Below, one piece after another: positions 51,400 to 60,292 of a stretch of 64,000 bases of DNA. Both the position numbers and the translations under genes were made by a program. Each line of letters begins with the position of its first letter. The stretch's first letter is position 1. The stretch comes from Thermothelomyces thermophilus ATCC 42464 (lineage: Eukaryota > Ascomycota > Sordariomycetes > Sordariales > Chaetomiaceae). Below the pieces are notes generated by a model. It searched no databases. It saw nothing but the letters and a program-made list of their open reading frames with translations, and was not told the origin of the DNA. The stretch lies in contig NC_016472.1 of the NCBI RefSeq assembly GCF_000226095.1, positions 9,176,001 through 9,240,000 of the forward strand, read 5' to 3'.

Positions 51400-54285
51400 C
51401 TACCGGTAACCCTCCGTTACTACCGGCGGGCCTCTCTCCACAAACACCACCTCCTCATCCTCTCTTCCCCGTCCCGGAGGCCCGTAGTATCTCTCCACAG
51501 GGTGCTGTGCCCCAGGATGATACTCTCTTCTCATCGCTTGCCCAGGAGCATCCCCAGGTGCAACGCTATACGCCCTCGCTGGCGGCGGCGGCGGCATTGT
51601 TTCTCTCCTCCCATCGTGCTGGTACTGGCTATAACCCGCCGGGTGAGCATACTCTAACCTCCTCCCACTCGATGACGCAGTGTAGTCCATTGGCGGTTCG
51701 TATCGGCCAGCCGCCGGATCACCAGGAGGGGGAGGGCGCACGCTAGCTGAGCGCACGGGGGGAGGTGGGTAGTCACGCCCGGGCGGCGGCACCTCATAGG
51801 ACGAAGATGCTTCGTAGCGGGGGTATGGATGACCTTCCGCTGCTGATGGTCCTGCTGCTGGGCGAGCGCTACCGGCACGGTAGAACTCTCTCGCGGGAGC
51901 CTGGCGATCGACAGGAGGCGGTACCCGCTCATAAGCGGTGGGCGCATCGTAGCGCACAGGATCCACAGGGGGCCGAACGCTCGCAGAGCGGGCCATGTAC
52001 TCCCTTGGAGGCTCCTGACGGGCCGGCGGATAATCTGCTGGCGGTAGGGCCACGGCGTTGCTCGGGCCGGCGGTCTCGCGGTAGGAGTACTCTGGCTGCG
52101 TAATCACACGCCTGGGAACTGCATACGTCGGTGAAGTCGGGTAGTAGAACACGGCTTCATCGTCAAGCGGTTCGGGCCGGCGGGAGACGGCGCGGGGAGG
52201 CAGTGGTCGCTCATAAGAACCTCTGGAATCTGCCACCTCTTCTCGAATGACGGTAGCTGAGCGGACCGGCTCCAGGTACTCACGACCAAACGCGTCGACA
52301 TAGATGCGACGCGGAGCCGGCCTGGGAGGTGGCATCGCTGCGGGAGGCCGCTCATAGCCAGCGGGCGACTGTGAACGCTCAGGGTATGCTGGGACACGAA
52401 CGCTCGTCCTCGACGCAGCACGAACATCGCGGTAGTAAGTCGTCCCGTCTTCATATGGGCCCTCGGCAACGCGAGCGGGAGGCCGTACGGTACGTACTTC
52501 CCTAGAGACATACTGAGCCGGCTCCGGGCCGGCCGGGTAACCATGGGAGGGCGGCGGCGGCGGGGCTCTGTAATCATCGTAGTAGACCCTCTCGTACCTA
52601 GGTGAGGTAACGAGAATGGGCTCTTCGTCGCGGAGAGCGCGATACCCATCAGCTCTCTCGTAACCCACGACTCGTTCCTGCCTGACAACCCTGGGCTGGT
52701 AGCGCTCCTGGTAGCCTTCCTCGACTGGCATCGGTTGTTCATACCTAGGCTCATCATCGCGTATCTCTACCGGCTGTTGCTGCGAATACCTCTGGCGCTT
52801 GCTTGGGCGAGACAACTGAGGCGTTAATGGAGAAGGAGAACGTGGCTCTGGCTTGATGTACGGAGAGGCAGCCGCAGTGTCAGCAGCAAGCCTGTCGGCC
52901 TTTCTCTTTTTCTTCTTGTTCTTCTTCTTCTCGGCAGCTTTGCTACTATGCGGCGAGCTCTCTGGGCTCGAGCCGTTGGAGGGCTGTTTCCTCAAGGCAG
53001 CAACCTGCGCAGGGGCAGCTTGAGGCCCATGGTTAGGCTCAGGGGCGCTCAGTTGCGGCTCCCTGGCAACTGCTGGCGGCAAAACGTGGGTAGGCTGGGG
53101 TGCGAGAGGGGAAAGATCATGGCCACGAACCAGGGGTGGCTCACGAATCGCAGCTTGGCCGAGCGATTGCTCGTTCACCCGAGACAGGTCATACGAACGG
53201 CTCAACTGCGAGCTTTCAGCCTTGCCCGACTCTTCTAAGCGCCCTCCTGAGTTGTTGCCCTGTCCCGCATTGGTAGCATCCGGCGCCTGTGGCGCGGACA
53301 CCCTCGTGGAAGAGGTCCCGGTGCCCACCGACAAACCAGGTAACGTTTCTCCAACTGTTGAAGCTGCTGGGACGGGCATGGGCGGCTTTGATGGCTGTTG
53401 GGCTTGGGAAGGAGCAGCACTGGGACCGACCGGTGCGGACGTCGTAGCAGGCTGGGCTTGCGGAACGACGGGCTCGAAATCGAGTTCGGGCTCGTAGGGC
53501 GAACCCTCTCGCATCTCTTCGTCTTCGGACTCGTTGGGAAGTCGCGACACCATATTGGATTCCGGAGTGTCATGCCGGCTAGAGTAGAAAGTGTCATCAT
53601 CAGCAGAATCGTTGGACGCTGATACGTTAGCAGCTGTTTCATCAGTAGACTGCGGATGCGGACTCGCGAGGGCCATTGACATGGCCTTCGCCAGAATGTC
53701 AGCCACGTCAAGCTCAGCCAGCTGCTCAGACGCCTTGTTAGCTCCACGGCGCTGCTCGAGTTCTTCCTTGAGGCTGCGTTCCACCCGCTGTCTCTGCAGC
53801 TGGATCTCGGCCTTGATCAAGTCGTCAGACTTCTGCAAGAGCACAGGATTGATCTCGGGCTTCCCCGAAGCAGCTGCCTGCGCATTGCTGGAAGTGCCCG
53901 ACAGCGTCCCAAGACCAGGGACGTCAGACGCCACGGCGAGCTGCGCTTGCTGCTTGTTTGTTTGCCGGGACTGGGAACTGTCAATCACTGAACGGTCGCT
54001 GACCACGGCTCTTTTGGCAGCAGCTGGCTGCGAAGCAGTCGTCCCTGCGGGAGCGGAAGGCGGTTTCTGGCCCTGGGCGGCTTTCCCCGAGAGATGGGGT
54101 GGTTTGATGCGAGGATGCGAGCCGGCAATGACCTCGTCGCGAAATCGCAACAGCTTTGCGTACTCCCGTATTTCACGAAGCTCATCGGGGCTGAGCGACG
54201 CCATCAAGGATGCATTTTCCGATGCATCTGGCCCCGACCCTCCGCTTCCCGCCACCGCTTCGACCGCAGATGCGCCAGCCATCAC
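51400..54285 (-). CDS. Large disordered Tyr/Arg/Pro-rich hypothetical protein
   Basis: An intronless 961-residue frame starting MMAGAS. A short helical segment near residues 30-55 (SPDELREIREYAKLLRFRDE) is the only folded-looking part at the N-terminus. A second helix with mixed charge follows at about 150-185 (KSDDLIKAEIQLQRQRVERS). The middle carries a Lys run (KKKNKKKKRKADR, likely nuclear signal) and IKPEP, a possible SUMO-acceptor site. The last 450 residues are a repetitive Tyr/Arg/Pro sequence with many YERP, RYE and PPPR units, resembling phase-separating RNA-associated proteins; that comparison is inference. No known domain. The frame is not interrupted and codon use matches real genes. 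Confidence 0.65.
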   Translation of the reverse strand: MMAGASAVEAVAGSGGSGPDASENASLMASLSPDELREIREYAKLLRFRDEVIAGSHPRIKPPHLSGKAAQGQKPPSAPAGTTASQPAAAKRAVVSDRSVIDSSQSRQTNKQQAQLAVASDVPGLGTLSGTSSNAQAAASGKPEINPVLLQKSDDLIKAEIQLQRQRVERSLKEELEQRRGANKASEQLAELDVADILAKAMSMALASPHPQSTDETAANVSASNDSADDDTFYSSRHDTPESNMVSRLPNESEDEEMREGSPYEPELDFEPVVPQAQPATTSAPVGPSAAPSQAQQPSKPPMPVPAASTVGETLPGLSVGTGTSSTRVSAPQAPDATNAGQGNNSGGRLEESGKAESSQLSRSYDLSRVNEQSLGQAAIREPPLVRGHDLSPLAPQPTHVLPPAVAREPQLSAPEPNHGPQAAPAQVAALRKQPSNGSSPESSPHSSKAAEKKKNKKKKRKADRLAADTAAASPYIKPEPRSPSPLTPQLSRPSKRQRYSQQQPVEIRDDEPRYEQPMPVEEGYQERYQPRVVRQERVVGYERADGYRALRDEEPILVTSPRYERVYYDDYRAPPPPPSHGYPAGPEPAQYVSREVRTVRPPARVAEGPYEDGTTYYRDVRAASRTSVRVPAYPERSQSPAGYERPPAAMPPPRPAPRRIYVDAFGREYLEPVRSATVIREEVADSRGSYERPLPPRAVSRRPEPLDDEAVFYYPTSPTYAVPRRVITQPEYSYRETAGPSNAVALPPADYPPARQEPPREYMARSASVRPPVDPVRYDAPTAYERVPPPVDRQAPAREFYRAGSARPAAGPSAAEGHPYPRYEASSSYEVPPPGRDYPPPPVRSASVRPPPPGDPAAGRYEPPMDYTASSSGRRLEYAHPAGYSQYQHDGRRETMPPPPPARAYSVAPGDAPGQAMRREYHPGAQHPVERYYGPPGRGREDEEVVFVERGPPVVTEGYR

Positions 54286-55076
54286 GACGTGCTCCTCGCG
54301 TGCAACAGCGCGCGCTCGAACCGATGACCCAGCGCGTCAGCAGACCATCAGAATACAGTGGCGGTCGAAAATTATCGACGGCTGCAGAGTAGCATATACA
54401 AAAACCGAAGCTGGGTGGGGGGATCAATGGCGAATGCAGCCTTGTTCCCGTGCAAGTCGACAGATGATGGGACCTATGCTCGGAAATTGGGAGAAAAAGA
54501 GCAAAGTTCAAGTGGATCGAAGCAAGAGTTGACCGCACATCGTTAACGCCAAGACTGTAAGTGCACGAGCCAAGTTGGCACCTGCTTGGGTCTAATCCGT
54601 ACTTGAGTACGCACTGTATGTGCATATCAAGGTGGGTGCCCTACCTATTTTACCTACCTAGATCAGGTAGCACTCCGGAGTAATCCGTACGTTGGTGGGT
54701 CTCTGCCTCCACTGGCCGGTCTGAGTCAGTTTACGCCAGTTAAGGTGAAGTACTATGCTCAAGAGTCAGAGGGACTCGGGCATGGACGGCGGAGGGCTGT
54801 GATGTGCATGACGGACAACACAACTTAGGCACTCATATAACTATATCAGGAGCACCTCGGGAGTGCTAAATGAAGTTGCTGTGCCGCCTACGCCTTCAGA
54901 CACCTCTGTTTCAGACACGCATCACGACAACACAGAACCTCCATGGACTAAGCGTCTGGTCCCAGTTGGCGCAGTCGAAGAGTCAGTCACTTTATCTTAG
55001 CAAGCGGGAGATATCGGGTCGAAATCAAGGAGTCGCTTCTTGCATGCCGAGCCTTAGACACGCCATTGTTGGGAAT
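54286..55076. other. Divergent intergenic region
   Basis: Upstream of two divergent genes. Contains TAATCCGTA at 54593-54601 and 54681-54689. No gene recognised. Confidence 0.4.
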
Positions 55077-56006
55077 ATGGGTTGCGCTACCAACGGGGTT
55101 TCCCCCCGCAAAGTCTTCTTTTTGTGAGTGTGAGAAAGGACGAGGAACAGTCGACCGGGGGAGGGGGGGGAAGATTCTAACATGAAGCAGCGACATTGAC
55201 AATTGTCTCTATCCGAGGAGTGAGTTACCACGATATTCATGGGACAGTGCCAACACTGGATCCGGGAATAGCATGCTGATATAGACCAGGCACCAAGGTA
55301 CACGACCTAATGGCCGATCTCATCGACAAATACTTTGCCACGCACCTCTCACTGCCCTGGGAGGATGCAGTGCGGTTACACAAGGAATACTACCAGAACT
55401 ACGGTCTCGCCATTGAGGGCCTGGTACGGCACCATCAGATCGACCCCCTAGACTACAACGCCAAGGTCGACGACGCCCTCCCGCTGGACGACGTCATCAA
55501 ACCCCGGCCAGAGCTCAAGAAGCTGCTTGGCGACATTGACCAGAGCAAGGTCAAGCTGTGGCTCTTCACCAATGCCTACATCAACCACGCCAAGCGAGTT
55601 GTTCGCTTACTCGAAGTCGAGGAGTTCTTCGAGGGGGTCACATACTGCGACTACAGCTCCGTGCCCTTCACCTGCAAGCCCCAGCCCGCCATGTACCAGA
55701 AGGCGATGCGTGAGGCCGGGGTGGAGAGATATGAAGACTGCTTCTTTGTCGGTAAGTAGCCCCGGTTCCTGAGGACTGAGCAAATCTATCGTAGATCCCG
55801 ATCGTTGACAGCCAAACAAAAAAACAGATGATTCGTACCAAAATTGCAAAAAGGCGCAGGAACTCGGGTGGACCGTCGCCCACCTCGTCGAGGACGGTGT
55901 CAAACCACCAAAGACTCCAGCCTGCAAATTCCAGATCAGGCATCTGGACGACCTACGCACAGTCTTCCCGCAGTGTTTCAAGGGAAGCGCCTCGGAAGGT
56001 AGCTGA
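55077..56006 (+). CDS. sdt1: Pyrimidine 5'-nucleotidase, Sdt1-like HAD phosphatase
   Basis: Hydrolyses pyrimidine nucleoside monophosphates in the yeast family member. Four exons: 55077-55123, 55191-55219, 55290-55751, 55828-56006; introns 67, 70 and 76 bases; 238 residues. The very short second exon carries the catalytic signature. HAD motif I is DIDNCLYPR with nucleophile D17 and D19; the cap follows (KVHDLMADLIDKYF, LPWEDAVRLHKEYY); motif II is LFTN with T119; motif III Lys is K155 in TCKPQPAMY; motif IV is VDDSYQN with D180 and D181. The start MGCATNGVSPRKVFFFDIDN is the first ATG and gives the usual fungal length. All catalytic residues are present. Confidence 0.9.
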
Positions 56007-56330
56007 AGGGGGGTCGGGTGAATTAGAGCGCTCAACCGCCGATAGAGAGACTTAGAACACTCTTGGATAGACCCGGTGCCTTTTCGCAAGGTACTGATCC
56101 AGCGTTACTGGACCATTGAGAGATGTACAGTACTCCTGAACTCCATCCCGACCATCTATCCCAACCCCCTGGGCCCGGCGCCAAACTCCCATTCAAGCAC
56201 ATCCGAACCTTGTATATGCCCCAACCTGACCATGTCAACGCCATGCCCAAACAAACCAACAGCCCAGCCAGCCTGTCCATTTTCTCCCCCCCCTCCCCTC
56301 CCATATCGCGAAAATCATAGAAATGCAGCC
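56007..56330. other. Spacer between convergent genes
   Basis: 3' flanks of the nucleotidase and Med21 genes. No gene seen. Confidence 0.4.
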
Positions 56331-56909
56331 TCAAGGCCGCTGCAGACTCCGCACCAACGCATCCAGCTGCCCAAACACCTCGTCCCTCTCCCTGATTGCC
56401 TCCAGTCTCTGAGCCTCCAGTCCGGCAATTTCCTCTTCTAGCCCGCTTATAATCTTCAACTGGTCGCGCTCGCTGTTCTGCAACCCGGGCAGCTCGGATA
56501 CCAGGTACTCGATACGCTGCGCCTGCACGATGATGTCGCGAGCAATCTCGGCTTGGCCGTCCTTGAACGTCTGCGGGTCGAGGGTGTCCACTGTTCGGCG
56601 ACGGGAAAAGTATCCTGGTCAGTGCTCGGGGGGATGCCGAGAGGAGCTTCGAAGTTTGGCGACGTGGATAACGCACGCACCTTCCTTGACCTGGTCGGCT
56701 TTGAGGTCCGGGATCTTATCGTTGGGCCCGAATTGCTCGAGGTCGTGGTGCCGCTCGACGTAGTAGAGGCCTGCGATGAACATGGTGCAGAGCTGGAGGC
56801 GGCGGCAGGTCAGGTCGTCGGGTCAGAGGAAGGTAGCGGTCGAGCTGGGAGAGAAAGCGGGACGTACCAAGTCCATGGACTCCTGCAACTGCGTGAGGAT
56901 GTCGGACAT
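56331..56909 (-). CDS. med21: Mediator complex subunit 21 (Srb7)
   Basis: A core subunit of Mediator that links activators to RNA polymerase II in the nucleus. Three exons on the minus strand: 56909-56868, 56792-56681, 56590-56331; introns of 75 and 90 bases; 137 residues. The N-terminus MSDILTQLQESMDLLCTMFI is the hallmark of Med21, followed by a hydrophilic linker (ERHHDLEQFGPNDKIPDLKA). The second half is a long coiled coil (IIVQAQRIEYLVSELPGL, then Glu/Leu heptads to DALVRSLQRP) that pairs with Med7 in known structures. The first exon holds only 14 codons. Length is normal for fungal Med21. Confidence 0.92.
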
Positions 56910-57259
56910 CTTGAAGGTAGGCGCGAGAAGACTCGCGATGTTTGTTGGTTGTTGTTTTGTAGACCTTGTTGTTGCGCAAGAGAACAATCACAATCACACA
57001 GGCCCAGACCGAGAATTGTGGGGTGCCGTCCGTGGACCCCACTGCGGGACGACAAGTACTAAGGTACAGAGGCAAGCTCTGCCAATTGCCCTCAGTAATT
57101 GGCCAACCAATGCGGAGCTGCAGTGCAGTTAACTAGGTCTCGGCAGGCAATCTAAGCTTGGCTGGAGCCTCCGATAAGCCGATATCGAGATCACTGCAGC
57201 ACAACCGCCTTCCGTTGCTTAGCTCTTTGACAGAGGCGGCAAATCTGGACACCATCAGA
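56910..57259. other. Divergent promoter region, med21/rrg7
   Basis: About 350 bases shared by two divergent housekeeping genes. A CAAT-type sequence (ATTGG near 57100) is present; I make no firm site call. Confidence 0.35.
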
Positions 57260-58081
57260 ATGCGGGCCTCGCTTTTGCGCCCAGTTGGATCCCTTCAATC
57301 CCCGCCGTCGATCCTCTTCCGCGCCTTCTCTTCCGCCCATCTTCCCCGCTTGCATCCCGATTCCAGCTCTGCAGCCGAGCCACAGCAATCCGTACAACAA
57401 GAACAACAGCAACGACCACCTTCACCACCTCTAATCTACCCCTCCGCCCCTTCCCCCCACCACACCGACCTCCCCAGCTTCCTTGCCCACGCCGCGCGCA
57501 CCAACCTAGACCCCTCCTCCACCGTCTACGTCGGCACCCACTTTGAGTACACCGTCGCCGGCGCCCTCGCCCGCTTCGGCCTGTCCCTGCGCCGCGTCGG
57601 CGGCGCTTCCGACTGCGGCATCGACCTGCTCGGCACCTGGTCCTTGCCCCCCTTTTCAGCCGAACAACAACAACAGCAGCAGCAGCGGCAGCAGCAGCTG
57701 AGGGTGCTCGCGCAGTGCAAGGCCGTGCAGCGGCCCGGGCCGCACCTCGTGCGGGAGCTGGAGGGCGCGTTCGTCGGCGCCCCGGCCGGCTGGCGCGCTG
57801 CTGCGGACCGCCGCGGCGTGCTGGGCCTGCTGGTGACGGAGCGGCCCGCCACCAGAGGGATACGGGAGGCCCTGGCGAGGAGTCGGTGGCCGATGGGGTA
57901 TGTGGCATGCTCGCGGGAGGGGGTGGTTGGACAGTTTCTCTGGAATCAGATGGCCCAAGAGGAGGGGTTAGAGGGGTTCGGGGTGGGAATGAGGCATGGT
58001 GGCGCCAGGGGGAAGGAGTTGGTGTTGACGTGGAAAGGGAGATATCTGTCGCCTGGGGGAAGTAATCAGGGGGCCGGATGA
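57260..58081 (+). CDS. rrg7: Rrg7-like mitochondrial protein with restriction-endonuclease-like fold
   Basis: The yeast family member is required for respiratory growth. A single exon of 273 residues; the ATG at 57260 was chosen over upstream codons because MRASLLRPVGSLQSPPSILF begins a basic mitochondrial presequence. After a Gln/Pro-rich stretch the core reads STVYVGTHFEYTVAGALARFG, VGGASDCGIDLLGTW and LAQCKAV: E96, D122 and Q152-x-K154 match the PD-(D/E)xK nuclease pattern. A Gln tract (about 135-146) is inserted between the Asp and the QxK strand. The C-terminal half (GLLVTERPATRGIREALARS) completes the fold. Seven AAT units follow the stop codon. Whether it cuts DNA is not known to me. 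Confidence 0.85.
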   Translation: MRASLLRPVGSLQSPPSILFRAFSSAHLPRLHPDSSSAAEPQQSVQQEQQQRPPSPPLIYPSAPSPHHTDLPSFLAHAARTNLDPSSTVYVGTHFEYTVAGALARFGLSLRRVGGASDCGIDLLGTWSLPPFSAEQQQQQQQRQQQLRVLAQCKAVQRPGPHLVRELEGAFVGAPAGWRAAADRRGVLGLLVTERPATRGIREALARSRWPMGYVACSREGVVGQFLWNQMAQEEGLEGFGVGMRHGGARGKELVLTWKGRYLSPGGSNQGAG

Positions 58082-58102
58082 AATAATAATAATAATAATA
58101 AT
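58082..58102. repeat. (AAT)7 microsatellite
   Basis: Seven AAT units starting immediately after the rrg7 stop codon, so within its 3' untranslated region. Confidence 0.9.
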
Positions 58103-58538
58103 GTAATGGCCGAATTGACTTCGGCACCAATGCGCGCGACCACTGCATTGGAAGAGGATGTCGCCTCGAGCGCGCAGGTGAGTCGGGGAAGTTGATAACG
58201 CGCGGTTGGCAACTGACGATTACAGTTACACCTACCTCAAGTGCAAATACAGGACACGCCAGAACGGAGGAGGACGTTCTTATGCAGTGCCACCATTGCA
58301 ATTATGGTAGCTGGTTCTGCGGCTGGGGACAACCTAGCAGTGCCCAAGGCCTCTTTGCCTCGAGGGTCTGCAGCTTCCTAGAAAGTATATCACATGAAAG
58401 CATCCAAAAAAAGTCAGTCCTGCCAATGTATGGCCAACCAACTGGCCGCATACGCATAGCAGACTCGCAACCACCTTCATCTCTTTGAACATCGTCGTGC
58501 TCTCCTCATATCGAGCATGACGTATGCAATGACAAACC
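58103..58538. other. Spacer between convergent genes
   Basis: No gene seen; presumably both 3' untranslated regions. Confidence 0.4.
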
Positions 58539-59138
58539 TCAATCATCCCATATGGCCTGTCTCGCCTTGGCAATCTCTTCCTCTCTCAGCCTCTGTTTCT
58601 CCTTCTCCTCCTCCCTCCTCTTCTTTTCCTTCTCGCGCACCGCTCGGTCATATGCCCGCTGCTCCTCTGTCAACTTAGGTGCCCGCATACCCAGGGCATT
58701 AGCAATCATTCGGCGGGCCACCGCGTCCGTCTTTTCGGGCCGTCGAGATGGCCCGCTGCCCGGTGATGCCGACGAAGGCGGGGAGAAGTCGCCGGCGCCG
58801 TCAAACGGTGGGATGCTGAACCCCGGACCAGAGAGGGCGGATGGGGAAAACGGCCTTTGCTTGCTGGCGCTGGCGACGGGCGACATGGGCGTTGGCGGTG
58901 GCGCGGAGGTACCCGCGTGACCGCTAGTTGCCACCGGCGTAGACTGCTCTGTGTCTAGTGCCGCGTCGTCGTCGTCATCGTCTACCTCGTCTTCCCAGCT
59001 GTCTGCTACTGGGCTGTCTTTCTTTCTGGGCTTGGTTCGTGACTTTGATGGTGGTGGTGTTGTCTCTAGCTCAGTTGTTTTGAGGGAGAGCTTGGCGAGG
59101 TTGGAAGTGACCTCGTCCTTGCTGGGTTGGGAAGCCAT
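58539..59138 (-). CDS. Small charged hypothetical protein
   Basis: 199 residues from the ATG at 59138 (MASQPSKDEVTSNLAKLSL). The frame is open upstream to 59507, but a run of 16 A on the plus strand (59142-59157) just before the ATG argues that the upstream part is leader. The protein has an acidic patch (DSWEDEVDDDDDDAALDTEQ), a Ser/Pro-rich middle, and a conserved-looking C-terminal helix: RPEKTDAVARRMIANALGMR, then KLTEEQRAYDRAVREKEKKR and a Glu/Lys/Arg helix ending ARQAIWDD. No known domain was recognised. It looks like a small fungal protein with one helical module. Confidence 0.65.
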   Translation of the reverse strand: MASQPSKDEVTSNLAKLSLKTTELETTPPPSKSRTKPRKKDSPVADSWEDEVDDDDDDAALDTEQSTPVATSGHAGTSAPPPTPMSPVASASKQRPFSPSALSGPGFSIPPFDGAGDFSPPSSASPGSGPSRRPEKTDAVARRMIANALGMRAPKLTEEQRAYDRAVREKEKKRREEEKEKQRLREEEIAKARQAIWDD

Positions 59139-60292
59139 GTGAAAAAAAAAAAAAAAACGACGCTGTTGACTTATATGCGAAGAATGGCGGAAGACGAGCC
59201 GCAAACAGCGTGTTGGGAGAACCGGGATGCACGAGGGCGATTTGCCTTTTGTTCGTTGTGACGAGGCTCGGTACGGAGTACAGCCCAACAGTGAACAGCG
59301 CCGCCGCCAAGCGTCAGTTTTGGGATGGAAAGGGTTAACAACGGGGAAGCGGGTGTGGAGATGGGCAATTCTCGACCCTTGGGACCCTCGATACAAAACG
59401 CCTTTAAAACTCAAGCTGGGTCTGGTGACGTAGCTCCTTTGCGAGGAAGAAGTGCCATATGCGACGAGGATGCCGGCCGTAATGCGACTTGGGCAAACAT
59501 ACAACAATTTGAGGTGCTAAGCAGGCATCGCAAACAAACCTCGGGCATATCCTCAAGTCAGGTACAAGTATTGGAGAGGCAGAATACCTTACCACTGCAG
59601 TTCTAAGATACCTGGTGCGGGGGCGGGGCACAACCTTCTATATCAGTGTAATCCGTGTACGGACTAGTGTACGGAGTACTAGTAGATGAGGGACGAAAAG
59701 GTTGCTGTGGGCCTACCAGAGGCTAGTGTGGTCAGTAGTGTATTATACATACTACTGTCACATGTGTACACTACTTACATACTACTAGTTATACCTACCT
59801 TATTGCGCACGCAGTCCTGACGGGAGGGAGTTAGTTACATAAAACGGATTCCTCCGTACCTGCATCCTTACCGAGGCTGGGCCCTACGCTGTGGCGGAAC
59901 CTTTCATAGGCTGTGGCTGGGGCACACCAACCAGGACCCTTGTCGGCTCGCGCACTTTCACGCCAAGACGGCGGACAGCTGCCATCAGTTTCCATGACCG
60001 AAAACCCGCCCGTCGCATTATTCAGACATCGTCGCCATGTATCCCGACCTTTCCAGGCGTGCGCGGAGCTACCATTAATTTCCAGCCACCCCGACCCAAG
60101 GCTTACCTGCTTTGCGCAGTCTAATCTGTACACTATTTATTTGATATTTCATTGTCTTTTTCCGACTTGGCTGCATATAGATTCCCCTTTTCTGTCGCCG
60201 TGTTGAGCAGGCCGAGCCCAGATTGCTTGGGACGAGAGCCGTAACTTCCGACACCAAACAGTCCCCGAGGTCACCACATTCGCCCTTCCGCA
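59139..60292. other. Divergent intergenic region with TACGGAGTA motifs
   Basis: Shared upstream DNA of the small charged protein and Pim1 genes. TACGGAGTA lies at 59272-59280 and 59670-59678, the latter inside CTAGTGTACGGAGTACTAG (59664-59682). TACTAC/ACTAGT-rich sequence continues to about 59800. No gene recognised. Confidence 0.45.
59664..59682. repeat. Foldback micro-element CTAGTGTACGGAGTACTAG
   Basis: Inverted ends CTAGT/ACTAG around a TACGGAGTA core; a further AGTGTAATCCGTG copy adjoins on the left. Confidence 0.5.
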
